A stretch of 47,343 nt of DNA from Clostridia bacterium (GTDB lineage Bacteria > Bacillota > Clostridia > Monoglobales > Firm-18), in NCBI GenBank assembly GCA_017397315.1, contig JAFQJA010000008.1, positions 1 through 47,343 of the forward strand, read 5' to 3'. The position numbers and the translations under genes were made by a program. The notes beneath the pieces were generated by a model that did not search any database, was not told the DNA's origin, and saw only the letters and a list, made by a program, of their open reading frames with translations. This document shows, piece after piece, positions 39,427 to 47,188 of the stretch; positions within the stretch are counted from its first letter, which is position 1, and the number at the start of each line of letters is the position of its first letter.

Positions 39427-42060
39427 CTATATTGAGCCGATAATGTCATCAACTTTTGCAAGTGCATCGTCAATTTTTTCAGGCTCTGTTCCGCCACCCT
39501 GTGCCATATCAGGTTTCCCTCCGCCTTTACCGCCTGCAATGGCAGTTATTTCTCTTATAATGTTTCCGCAATGAACGCCTTTTGCAACTGCCTCTTTTGA
39601 TGCCATAGCAACAAAAGTGATTTTTCCGTCAGTATTTGATGCGATTACTACAACGCTGTTTTCTGTTTCCGCTTTTACTTTGTCAGCCATTGATTTAATT
39701 TCGTCAACAGCCATACCGTCAATTTGTGCAGTCAACACATTTAACTCACCAATATGTTTTATACCTGTCATAATGTTGTTTGCTTTTGCCGCAGCCATTT
39801 TAGCCTTAAATGCTTCTATTTGTTTTTCGTGGTCCTTTAATTGTGTCATTAAAGCATCTGCTTTTTTGTCAATTTCATTAATAAGATTTGTTTTTAGTGC
39901 TATTGCAGTATCAACAATCAATTTGTCATTTTTGGCAATGTAGTCAAGCACGCCTCTGCCTGTTACCGCCTCAATTCGTCTTACACCTGCGGCAACGCCG
40001 TTTTCGGATAAAATTTTGAACAATCCGCACTGTGCAGTATTTGTAAGATGTGTGCCTCCGCAAAATTCAATACTGAAATCACCCATTGATACAACGCGAA
40101 CAATATCACCGTATTTTTCACCAAACTGTGCTGAAGCACCAAGTTTTTTAGCCTCGTCTATGGGAAGTTCTGCAACTTTGATTGGTAGTGCGTCTAAAAT
40201 TGCGGTATTTACTATTTCCTCTACACCTTTAATTTCATCAGGCGTCATTGCCTCAAAGTGTGAAAAGTCAAATCTTAATCTGTCTGCAGTAACTAACGAC
40301 CCCGCCTGGGCAACATGAGTGCCAAGGACATTCTTTAACGCCTTGTGCAAAAGATGTGTGGCACTGTGGTTTCTTGCAATTGCTGTTCTGTTTCTGTGGT
40401 CAACAACAAGTGTGACTTTGTCATTAAGTGAAAATTCTCCATCTGTAACTGTTACTTCGTGAAGATAAATTCCGTCACCTGTCTTTTTAGTGTATGTTAC
40501 TTTGGCGTTGGCTTTTGCGGTGTAAATTTCACCAATGTCGCCTGCCTGTCCGCCCATTTCGGCATAAAATGGTGTTTCTTTTGTAACAATGATTCCGTTT
40601 TTACCTTTTGCCATTACAGAAGAAACTTCGCCGTCGCAAACAATTCCTAAAATAAGGCTGTCTGCAGTGAGGTTTTCATATCCCACAAACGCTGTAGGCT
40701 CTGTTACAAGTTCAAATTCATATACAATATCTCCGTCCCAACTTGAACCGTCTTCTCTGGCATTTCTTGCAGTTTCTTTTTGCTCTTTCATTGCTTTGTT
40801 AAAACCATCAATATCAACAGTCAAACCCTGCTCTCCTGCCATTTCAACAGTTAAGTCAAGAGGGAATCCGTATGTGTCGTGAAGTTTAAACGCCTGTTCG
40901 CCTGAAAGCATTACATTGTTATTTTTCTTTGCATCTTCAATATATCCTGTAAGAACAACAATACCGTTATCAATAGTGGCGTCAAAGCGTTCTTCCTCTT
41001 TTTTAATAATCTTTTTAATGTATTCTTTCTTTTCTTCAAGTTCGGGATACGCACATTTTGAACATTCAATAACTGTATCTGCAACCTCGTTTAAGAATTG
41101 TCTGTTGATGTTTAACAGTTTTCCATGACGAGCGGCACGGCGAAGCAGACGTCTTAATACATAGCCCCTGCCTTCGTTCGAGGGAATTACGCCGTCTGAA
41201 ACCATCATAACAGTGCTTCTTATGTGGTCGCTTATTACACGAAGTGAAATATCTTTCTTTTCATTATCCTTATACTTAACTCCTGCAATTTTACAAATGT
41301 GATTTATAACATCTCTGACAGTATCAACTTCAAATAAATTGTCCACACCCTGCATAACAACTGCAAGTCTTTCGAGCCCCATACCTGTATCAATGTTGGG
41401 GTTTGGAAGTCTGTTATAGTTTCCGTCTTCGTCTTTGTCAAACTGTGTAAATACAAGGTTCCACACTTCCATAAATCTGTCGCACTCACAACCTACTCCG
41501 CAGTTGGGGTCTCCACAACCGTACTGTTCTCCTCTGTCAAAGTAAATTTCAGAGCAGGGACCGCAAGGACCTGTGCCGTGTTCCCAGAAGTTGTCCGCTT
41601 TGCCAAGTTTAACAATGTGAGCGGGATTTATTCCTACATGGTTAATCCATATTTCTCGGGCTTCTTCATCTTCTTCGTAAACAGAAACCCAAAGTCTGTC
41701 TTCAGGAATTTCCATAACTTTCGTAAAAAATTCCCACGCCCATGATGTAGCCTCTTTTTTAAAGTAATCACCAAAAGAAAAATTACCCAGCATTTCAAAA
41801 TATGTACCGTGGCGAGCAGTTTTGCCAACATTTTCAATGTCGCCTGTTCTTATACATTTCTGACAAGTTGTAACTCTCCTTTTAGGTGCAGTTTCGGGGT
41901 TTTGGAACCATGATTTCATTGGTGCCATACCTGAATTTATCAAAAGCAAACTTGCGTCATTTTTGGGCACAAGAGAAAAACTGTCTAATCTAAGACATCC
42001 TTTTGTTTCAAAAAAACTCAAGAACTTTTCACGAATTTCATTTAATCCTAATTTTTCCAA
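39427..42060 (-). CDS. alaS: alanyl-tRNA synthetase
   Basis: Full-length AlaRS, 877 aa. Class II catalytic core at the N-terminus (MEKLGLNEIREKFLSFFETKGC, NSGMAPMKSWFQ, RHGTYFEMLGNFSFGDYFK), tRNA-recognition domain, editing domain with zinc-type motifs HSATHLLHKAL and CGGTHLTNTAQCG, and C-Ala domain ending GGKGGGKPDMAQGGG. All parts needed to charge and proofread tRNA(Ala) are present. The short 74-bp upstream region has a promoter but no T-box leader. It is the first gene of the alaS-hinT-ftsK-pgm-DUF378 run. Confidence 0.97.
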   Translation of the reverse strand: MEKLGLNEIREKFLSFFETKGCLRLDSFSLVPKNDASLLLINSGMAPMKSWFQNPETAPKRRVTTCQKCIRTGDIENVGKTARHGTYFEMLGNFSFGDYFKKEATSWAWEFFTKVMEIPEDRLWVSVYEEDEEAREIWINHVGINPAHIVKLGKADNFWEHGTGPCGPCSEIYFDRGEQYGCGDPNCGVGCECDRFMEVWNLVFTQFDKDEDGNYNRLPNPNIDTGMGLERLAVVMQGVDNLFEVDTVRDVINHICKIAGVKYKDNEKKDISLRVISDHIRSTVMMVSDGVIPSNEGRGYVLRRLLRRAARHGKLLNINRQFLNEVADTVIECSKCAYPELEEKKEYIKKIIKKEEERFDATIDNGIVVLTGYIEDAKKNNNVMLSGEQAFKLHDTYGFPLDLTVEMAGEQGLTVDIDGFNKAMKEQKETARNAREDGSSWDGDIVYEFELVTEPTAFVGYENLTADSLILGIVCDGEVSSVMAKGKNGIIVTKETPFYAEMGGQAGDIGEIYTAKANAKVTYTKKTGDGIYLHEVTVTDGEFSLNDKVTLVVDHRNRTAIARNHSATHLLHKALKNVLGTHVAQAGSLVTADRLRFDFSHFEAMTPDEIKGVEEIVNTAILDALPIKVAELPIDEAKKLGASAQFGEKYGDIVRVVSMGDFSIEFCGGTHLTNTAQCGLFKILSENGVAAGVRRIEAVTGRGVLDYIAKNDKLIVDTAIALKTNLINEIDKKADALMTQLKDHEKQIEAFKAKMAAAKANNIMTGIKHIGELNVLTAQIDGMAVDEIKSMADKVKAETENSVVVIASNTDGKITFVAMASKEAVAKGVHCGNIIREITAIAGGKGGGKPDMAQGGGTEPEKIDDALAKVDDIIGSI

Positions 42061-42098
42061 TTAATTCACTTCCCAATTCTCATAAATATACAAATTAT

Positions 42099-42127
42099 AT
42101 TTTATTATTTTTCTTGCAAAATGTCAA
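42099..42127 (-). promoter_or_regulatory. promoter of alaS
   Basis: Minus-strand TTGACA (42127-42122), 17-bp spacer, TAAAAT (42104-42099), with a TATAAT 5 bp further on. It is 39 bp upstream of the alaS ATG. Confidence 0.6.
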
Positions 42128-42134
42128 GATTTAA

Positions 42135-43082
42135 TCAATTGTTTGCATTTAAGTGTTCATTAAATGTTTTTGTAAAAATATGTGTGCCGTCTTTTTTGTT
42201 TTCGTCAGTTCTGTAATAAAGATAGTCGTGGCTCTGGGGATTTTGTGCCGCCACAATTGACTGTATGTCAGGATTGCTTATAGGTCCGGGTGGCAAGCCT
42301 TTAAATTTATAAAGATTATAGGGCGAGTTGCTTTTTAAGTGGCTGTTATAAACGGCAGTTATATCATACATACCATCTGTTACCCCGTAAACAACAGAAG
42401 CGTCTATCTGCAAAAGCATATCAATTTTTAAGCGGTTATATATTACCCCTGCAATTGTAGGCTTTTCACTTTGCACCTTGGCTTCTCTTTGCAAAAGCGA
42501 AGCAACCGTAACTTTTTTATACAAATTCTCAGTAGTAACTCCGTTATAAGTAATTTGCTTTTGGAATTCAGAAAGCATAATTTTTACGACTTGTTCAGCC
42601 TGCATATTCAGAGTGAAATAATATGTGTTGGGATACAAAAAACCCTGAAGTTTGTAATTGCCCTTAGGATTAATCCCTTTTAAGAAATCAAAATCATAGT
42701 CAGTTTTATTGCACGCATCCAAAAATTCATTTTGACTGCAAACACCTGCGTCCTCAAGAGTTTTTGCAATCATTTCCACCGAATACCCCTCAGGAATTGT
42801 AACTGGTACATTTTCACTCACACCTGCTTTTAAAATTGCAATTATTTCTTTTTGAGAAGTGCCTTTTTTAATGGTGTATTGTCCCGGTTTTAAATACCCG
42901 TCGGTATCGTCAACTTTTAATTTAAACAGTAATTTACTGTTTATCAGTCCGTTGTCTTTTAGTGTTTGTGCAATAATGCTTACGCTTTCTCCCTCCGCTA
43001 TTTTAACAGTAACCGCTTCATTGTTGTTTCCGCAAGAACAAAGCATAATTGCAACCAAAACTATAAATAATAACTTTTTCAC
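42135..43082 (-). CDS. mltG: MltG-like endolytic transglycosylase, probable lipoprotein
   Basis: A 315-aa YceG/MltG-family enzyme that cuts nascent glycan strands and sets their length. Regions: a LysM-like first half (VKIAEGESVSIIAQTLKDNGLINS, YTIKKGTSQKEIIAILKAG, VTIPEGYSVEMIAKTLEDAGV) and the catalytic segment ASLLQREAKVQSEKPTIAGVIYNRLKIDMLLQIDASVVYG with the conserved Glu. Most MltG proteins have an N-terminal membrane helix; here the N-terminus ends in the lipobox-like LCSC at residues 14-17, so lipid anchoring is likely. It starts with GTG overlapping the stop of the upstream ATPase gene (GTGA), with GAGGTGG before it. Confidence 0.92.
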   Translation of the reverse strand: MKKLLFIVLVAIMLCSCGNNNEAVTVKIAEGESVSIIAQTLKDNGLINSKLLFKLKVDDTDGYLKPGQYTIKKGTSQKEIIAILKAGVSENVPVTIPEGYSVEMIAKTLEDAGVCSQNEFLDACNKTDYDFDFLKGINPKGNYKLQGFLYPNTYYFTLNMQAEQVVKIMLSEFQKQITYNGVTTENLYKKVTVASLLQREAKVQSEKPTIAGVIYNRLKIDMLLQIDASVVYGVTDGMYDITAVYNSHLKSNSPYNLYKFKGLPPGPISNPDIQSIVAAQNPQSHDYLYYRTDENKKDGTHIFTKTFNEHLNANN

Positions 43083-44491
43083 TGACCCACCTCATTACAT
43101 GAAAACAGAATTATCTGATTGTCCGTATTTATAAGATATTCCAATGCTCTTTTAAGACGGGTTTTGTCATATCTTACAAAGGCATCGTCCAAAATCAAAG
43201 GCATATCGGGGAATAACATTTTAACAAGTGCCATTTTAAGAGAAAAATAAATCTGGTCAAAAGCACCATCGCTTAAATACTCTGCTGACTGCCAGCCGTC
43301 GACTGTGTTGTGTGCCATCATCTCGTACTGTCCCGACACCTTTACGCCGTCATATTTGTCGTCCGTAATCACTGACAAAATTTCCGAAACATTGTTGTTA
43401 AGCTCGACGCCGAAACCTTGTTGTAACTGCGTAAAAGCATCGTCAAGACACTTTTTTGCATACAGCAAATCATTTAGTTTTCCGTTATATTTTTCAATTT
43501 CTGAATTGACATAATCTATTTCGCCTTTTGTATTTCCAAACTCAGCACTTTCAAGCATCTTTATCTTTTCTTCGTAACGGGCAATATGCTCCGTAATTGC
43601 CATAAGGCGTTCTATATGTGTATTATCCTCTTTCTGACGGGATATAGACACTATCAGCATACCCAAAAAAACTACAGGCAAACCTACAAGTGCAGGGTGG
43701 ATAAAGGCAAAAACGACAGCACACGCAACAAGCAAACAATAAATTATGATTAATTTTGGGGATAAATACCTGTTTTCCTTTTTGTTTTCATTTGAAGTTA
43801 ATAATTTTTGCTGTGCTTTTAATTCCTGCACAGTTTTCTTTAATTCCTGTGCCGTCGCATAGTCTTTTTGCACATTATTTATTTTTATATACAGCAAATC
43901 CAGCTTGTCCTTTAACTGTTTAATTTTTCCCGTTCTTCCGTTCAGTTCTTTAATAGACTTGTCAAGAATTTCTGTGGCACGGTTGTAAGAAATATTCTCT
44001 TCACCCGTTTGCGTCAGGTTTATAAGTCTGTCCATAATTTCGTCAGAACCCTGAGCCATATCAATATAAAAATGATTAATGTAAAGTACTTTTAAAAAAG
44101 CATCTGCACCGACGCCCGTCATTGCAAACATAGGTTCGTCTGTTTCATACGCGGATATTCTTTCACCGGTAATTTCGTCAATAACAGATACGGTGTCGTC
44201 TCCCTTTTTTGCACCGAATTTTCTTGTGATAATATAACTTTTGCCGTCGTGGGAAACAGTTATTTCCCCATCCATACTCTTTTCGCCCCACGGCAAATAG
44301 CGTTTTCTTGTGTTTTCCCTTATATTTCTGGCATTTTTCTTCATACCGTAAAGCATTGCAAAAATGAATTCAGCAATGGTAGTTTTTCCATACTCGTTTT
44401 GTTTGTTTACAATATTAAAACCTTCTCGGAATTCCATTCGGTATTCTTTTAAGCAACCAAATTGTTTAACATATATACTTTTAATCTTCAT
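43079..44491 (-). CDS. membrane-anchored SbcC/YhaN-like ATPase
   Basis: A 470-aa ABC/SMC-type ATPase. N-terminal half: MKIKSIYVKQFGCLKEYRMEF and a Walker A-like NEYGKTT at 32-38. Then a coiled coil (about 175-245), two adjacent hydrophobic segments (IIIYCLLVACAVVFAFI and LVGLPVVFLGMLIVSI, about 248-285), a returning coiled coil, a signature-like LSDGAFDQIYFSLK and Walker B MPLILDDAFVRYD. The membrane hairpin takes the place of the SbcC zinc hook, as in YhaN-type proteins, but the protein is much shorter than YhaN or SbcC. It follows the SbcD-like gene with an 11-nt overlap, so the two should form a nuclease complex, possibly at the membrane. Confidence 0.85.
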   Translation of the reverse strand: MKIKSIYVKQFGCLKEYRMEFREGFNIVNKQNEYGKTTIAEFIFAMLYGMKKNARNIRENTRKRYLPWGEKSMDGEITVSHDGKSYIITRKFGAKKGDDTVSVIDEITGERISAYETDEPMFAMTGVGADAFLKVLYINHFYIDMAQGSDEIMDRLINLTQTGEENISYNRATEILDKSIKELNGRTGKIKQLKDKLDLLYIKINNVQKDYATAQELKKTVQELKAQQKLLTSNENKKENRYLSPKLIIIYCLLVACAVVFAFIHPALVGLPVVFLGMLIVSISRQKEDNTHIERLMAITEHIARYEEKIKMLESAEFGNTKGEIDYVNSEIEKYNGKLNDLLYAKKCLDDAFTQLQQGFGVELNNNVSEILSVITDDKYDGVKVSGQYEMMAHNTVDGWQSAEYLSDGAFDQIYFSLKMALVKMLFPDMPLILDDAFVRYDKTRLKRALEYLINTDNQIILFSCNEVGQ

Positions 44492-45518
44492 CTGTATATA
44501 TCCTTTCTCCGTTTAGGGCCTTAAGTCCGTAGTCAAGGGCCTGTTGGTTGTTCATAGCATTTTTCACAAAGTACCCTACAAGATTTTGTCCTTTTGCCAA
44601 TTCTTCAATGTCAACCTGCACTTTTGTCTTGTCAACAACTTTTGCGTAAAACAGTTTTTCCTGTAAAACTGCACTTAATGTTTCGGGATTTATGTGCCCT
44701 GATGGTGTGCCTGTTAACACTATTTTGTATAAATCTTTGTCGTTGACGCTCTCCATAACCTTGTCCGCAACTTCTATGTAGTTGGATAGTCCGTCGCAGT
44801 CAACGGAAAGTTCTACGAATTTTCTTGAGCCCAAAGGCACAAATTCCGTTTCAACGGTGTTTTCATATATGTCTGCTATGATTACGCCTTTTTCTCCAAG
44901 TTCGTCAAAGCCTCTGCCCATCGGAACACCGCTGTAACAGTAATATGTATTTCCTTTTTTATCTACTCCATCGTGGCTGTGATTATGACCTAACGCAAGA
45001 TAATTAAGTTCCGATTTTTCAATGTCGCTTGACAAAAATGGATTGTCTGTAGTGCCGTTTAAAGTTCCGTGGCAAAGCATTATGTTGATTTTGCCGTTGT
45101 CTTTTATCACTAAATCTTTAAGTGGTGAAACATCTTTTTCGAAATTAAACCCTGCACCGTAAATGTCTGCATCTTTTAAAGATACAAAGTTAAGATCCGT
45201 GCCAAACAAGTGCACATTCTCGGGGAAAGTGTAATTAAATCCGAAGTCGTGATTGCCTAAAATGGCAAACACGGGAATATGGCAGATTTTATCAAAAGCA
45301 TCGCACATATATTTGTATGACGCCTGAGACATTGTGCCGTTGTCTGTAATGTCCCCTGAAATAAGTATTGCATCAACATTTTTCTCTTTCGCTATATTAA
45401 CTATTTTGCCGAAAGTTTCTAACAGTTCGTGCTTTAAAAGTTCTGCTTTTTGTGAAACAGAAAAAAATGTTGTGTCTATGTGCAAATCTGCCGTATGCAG
45501 TATCCTTATATGTTTCAT
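44481..45518 (-). CDS. SbcD/Mre11-like metallophosphoesterase (YhaO type)
   Basis: A 345-aa DNA repair exonuclease-type phosphoesterase. Metal-binding motifs in order: ILHTADLHID (Asp11, His13), ISGDITDNG, ILGNHDFG, MLCHGT and the LGHNHSHD histidine pair. The C-terminal ~100 residues form a cap-like region (ETLSAVLQEKLFYAKVVDKTKVQVDIEEL). Together with the overlapping ATPase gene it makes an SbcCD/YhaON-like pair likely to process DNA ends; polarity and substrate are unknown. The start follows AAGGCGG. Downstream genes run from here to mltG; upstream lies the accessory tail of the window. Confidence 0.9.
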   Translation of the reverse strand: MKHIRILHTADLHIDTTFFSVSQKAELLKHELLETFGKIVNIAKEKNVDAILISGDITDNGTMSQASYKYMCDAFDKICHIPVFAILGNHDFGFNYTFPENVHLFGTDLNFVSLKDADIYGAGFNFEKDVSPLKDLVIKDNGKINIMLCHGTLNGTTDNPFLSSDIEKSELNYLALGHNHSHDGVDKKGNTYYCYSGVPMGRGFDELGEKGVIIADIYENTVETEFVPLGSRKFVELSVDCDGLSNYIEVADKVMESVNDKDLYKIVLTGTPSGHINPETLSAVLQEKLFYAKVVDKTKVQVDIEELAKGQNLVGYFVKNAMNNQQALDYGLKALNGERIYTDED

Positions 45519-45540
45519 TTTTCCACCGCCTTATTTTAAT

Positions 45541-45598
45541 CTCGTTGCCGCAAGGCAACATATCGAGAATTCGCAAGAATTCATATCGATTAGGTTGC
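45541..45598. repeat. chain of GCAA-capped hairpins with ATATCGA linkers
   Basis: GTTGCC-GCAA-GGCAAC (45544-45559), linker ATATCGA (45560-45566), GAATTC-GCAA-GAATTC (45567-45582), linker ATATCGA (45583-45589), and a later GTTGC (45594-45598) that can pair with the GGCAAC arm. Each hairpin has a different stem but the same GNRA-type tetraloop. It lies 23 bp upstream of the sbcD-like gene. It looks like a short dispersed repeat; I believe similar chains occur in other gut Clostridia, but this is from memory. Confidence 0.6.
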
Positions 45599-45611
45599 TT
45601 TTATAAATCGC

Positions 45612-45731
45612 TTAAAGACAATAGAACCGTCCCCTTGTCTTTTGCTCATTAGTTTGTAACTCTTTTTCTATCATTTGAACCTTTCGTGGTAATTCCATAA
45701 GCATAGACAAAAGATATTCAGTTTTGTTCAT
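45612..45731 (-). CDS. 39-codon hypothetical mini-ORF ending in a palindrome
   Basis: ATG with AAGAGGTG 7 nt upstream, then 38 further sense codons to TAA, giving MNKTEYLLSMLMELPRKVQM followed by IEKELQTNEQKTRGRFYCL. The last eight codons are translated from the inverted repeat at 45614-45642, so the C-terminus may be a scar of an inserted palindromic element on an older, longer gene. The amphipathic, charged sequence has no family I recognise. It is just below the usual length limit of gene finders. It may be a degraded remnant. Confidence 0.3.
   Translation of the reverse strand: MNKTEYLLSMLMELPRKVQMIEKELQTNEQKTRGRFYCL
45614..45642. repeat. REP-like palindrome
   Basis: AAAGACAA (45614-45621) pairs with TTGTCTTT (45635-45642) around a 13-nt loop, TAGAACCGTCCCC. 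The sequence resembles short palindromes with an AACCGTCCCC core that I recall from many Firmicutes genomes, often near Y1/RAYT-type transposases. That association is from memory; no transposase gene is in the window. Confidence 0.45.
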
Positions 45732-45830
45732 AATATTCACCTCTTGCTTATACTTTACCATACAGACTGCACATTAAAACGGACTGTTTTCGTATCATTC
45801 ATCAATTTTAACATAATCAAACTCGTATTA

Positions 45831-45986
45831 GGACCTACTATTTTTGCCCTGTTTTTTCACTGTGTTTTTCTTAAACACTTTTCCTTAGAACCCGCGAGAA
45901 TACTGGATTTTCTCGCATCCGATAGTATATGTAAATATTATAAATCGGCAAACTAATCTTTTAAATTGTATGGACTTGACACAGTC
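45831..45986. repeat. structured repeat, copy A
   Basis: This copy shares with copy B (47064-47182) the start GGACCTACTATTTT, the centre TTAGAACC, a hairpin (GCGAGAA/TTCTCGC, 45894-45916), a second hairpin (CCGAT/ATCGG, 45919-45948) with TATGTAAATAT in its loop, and the end CGGCAAACTA. After that an AT-rich stretch leads to a GACAGT-type sequence in both. It occupies the gap just downstream of the lipoprotein gene on the minus strand. A further GTGTTT/AAACAC hairpin (45862-45878) is only in copy A. Nothing else of note is visible in 45732-45830. Confidence 0.6.
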
Positions 45987-46013
45987 TTAAAGCGTACCCT
46001 GTGTTTAAATTTT

Positions 46014-46916
46014 TTATTCACTTTGAGCATTCATAATTAATCTCAGTATTTTATTATATCTCTCACGATCAACAAAATCTGACTCAATCATAACAATTCC
46101 TTCATTGGAATGCACATAATACAAAAACACACATTGCTTTATTTCCCCTGTTTTAAAGTTTCTGATATCATATAACATAAAGTGAGCCTTTATTCCTACT
46201 CCCTGATATTTCCCAATATCATTTGGAAGTTGTTCACTAATTATAGCAAAATCTGATTCATTATAATTATCTAATTCTATTTCTGCACCTATACTGCTGT
46301 TTACCACGATTTCACAATCATCACCAATGAATTCATAGACTTTATTTAAAAAGCCTCTATCAGGCTCTGCAACCTTAGTAGCCATAATTGTTTTATAATA
46401 TTCTTCAAATATTTGAATTGTATCAGTTGATTTTTCAATGTAATCAGTAGTTATTTTATCTGACGATATTCTTTCGCACAGATTTTCCTTTGTATAATAA
46501 GAGCCTGAAAAAGCATTCTCCGGATTACCTCTATCTGCAAAATCGTCATAAAAATAATATGATATTTCATCCGCATTTTTTACTAAAGCAAAAATAAAAC
46601 CTGACATTCTATTTAACCCATTATTATCTATGTATCTATAATTAGCACGATCATCTACTGCAAAATTAACAGTCAGGCGAAATGGCTTTGTATCCGTCTT
46701 TAACTCAATATTTTCAACCTTATATTCAGTATTATTGGCTAAATCTATAATTGCACGTACTTTTGATGCATCTCCTATATACGCATCTTTTAACTTAAAC
46801 AGTTTATTAACAACATCTATTTCGCTAACATCATTCTTTTCTAATGCAGAATTACATCCGTTAAATATAAAAATCGCTAAAAGTAAAATAAAAATTATAA
46901 CTGATTTCTTTTTCAT
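46014..46916 (-). CDS. DUF4825-like lipoprotein with unrecognised C-terminal domain
   Basis: A 300-aa secreted lipoprotein: lysine-rich start, hydrophobic core and lipobox-like FNGC with Cys21. Residues about 35-115 resemble DUF4825 (NKLFKLKDAYIGDASKVRAIIDL, then KTDTKPFRLTVNF), a domain I associate with BlaR/MecR-type sensor proteins and small lipoproteins. Residues about 150-300 contain no domain I know; it is rich in acidic and aromatic residues. The start ATG follows AAAGGAG. The gene is more AT-rich than its neighbours and stands alone between two related structured repeats, which suggests acquisition or a mobile context. No function is assigned. Confidence 0.7.
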   Translation of the reverse strand: MKKKSVIIFILLLAIFIFNGCNSALEKNDVSEIDVVNKLFKLKDAYIGDASKVRAIIDLANNTEYKVENIELKTDTKPFRLTVNFAVDDRANYRYIDNNGLNRMSGFIFALVKNADEISYYFYDDFADRGNPENAFSGSYYTKENLCERISSDKITTDYIEKSTDTIQIFEEYYKTIMATKVAEPDRGFLNKVYEFIGDDCEIVVNSSIGAEIELDNYNESDFAIISEQLPNDIGKYQGVGIKAHFMLYDIRNFKTGEIKQCVFLYYVHSNEGIVMIESDFVDRERYNKILRLIMNAQSE

Positions 46917-46938
46917 TATTATAATCTCCTTTCAATAT

Positions 46939-46967
46939 TTTCTAGACACAATTCTCACTCGTGTCAA
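46939..46967 (-). promoter_or_regulatory. candidate promoter of the DUF4825-like gene
   Basis: Minus-strand TTGACA (46967-46962), 17-bp spacer, TAGAAA (46944-46939), 23 bp upstream of the start. The -10 is weak (4 of 6). A GACAC/GTGTC inverted repeat spans the spacer. Confidence 0.4.
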
Positions 46968-46999
46968 GACAGGAGAACAGTGAATAATAAGAACCATCA

Positions 47000-47029
47000 C
47001 CCAACACGAAATCACAGATTTCTGTTGGG
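47000..47029. repeat. strong 12-bp hairpin upstream of the lipoprotein promoter
   Basis: CCCAACA pairs with TGTTGGG and, after one bulged C, GAAAT pairs with ATTTC around a 5-nt loop. GAACC occurs on both sides (46991-46995 and 47036-47040), and a TTATGC/GCATAA hairpin follows at 47045-47060. It lies between the zinc-binding-protein gene and the lipoprotein gene. No T-run follows, so it is not a standard terminator. Confidence 0.5.
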
Positions 47030-47063
47030 TACCCGAGAACCTTGTTATGCTAAAGCATAATAT

Positions 47064-47182
47064 GGACCTACTATTTTCACTCTAACATTTTTCATTAGAA
47101 CCTGCAGAAATAATAGATTTTCCTGCCCGATATGTAAATATCTATTATCGGCAAACTATTATATTAAATTTTGAGACAGTTC
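47064..47182. repeat. structured repeat, copy B
   Basis: Second copy of the element at 45831-45986, same orientation. Hairpin 1 is GCAGAAA/TTTCCTGC (47104-47126) and hairpin 2 is CCGATA/TATCGG (47127-47151); the stem of hairpin 1 differs from copy A but keeps pairing. It is just downstream of the Cys/His-rich gene on the minus strand, as copy A is downstream of the lipoprotein gene. Confidence 0.6.
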
Positions 47183-47188
47183 AAAAAA

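Noticed and set aside
42061-42134. T-box leader in front of alaS
   Set aside because: The gap is only 74 bp, without the T-box sequence or a specifier hairpin; only a plain promoter is seen.
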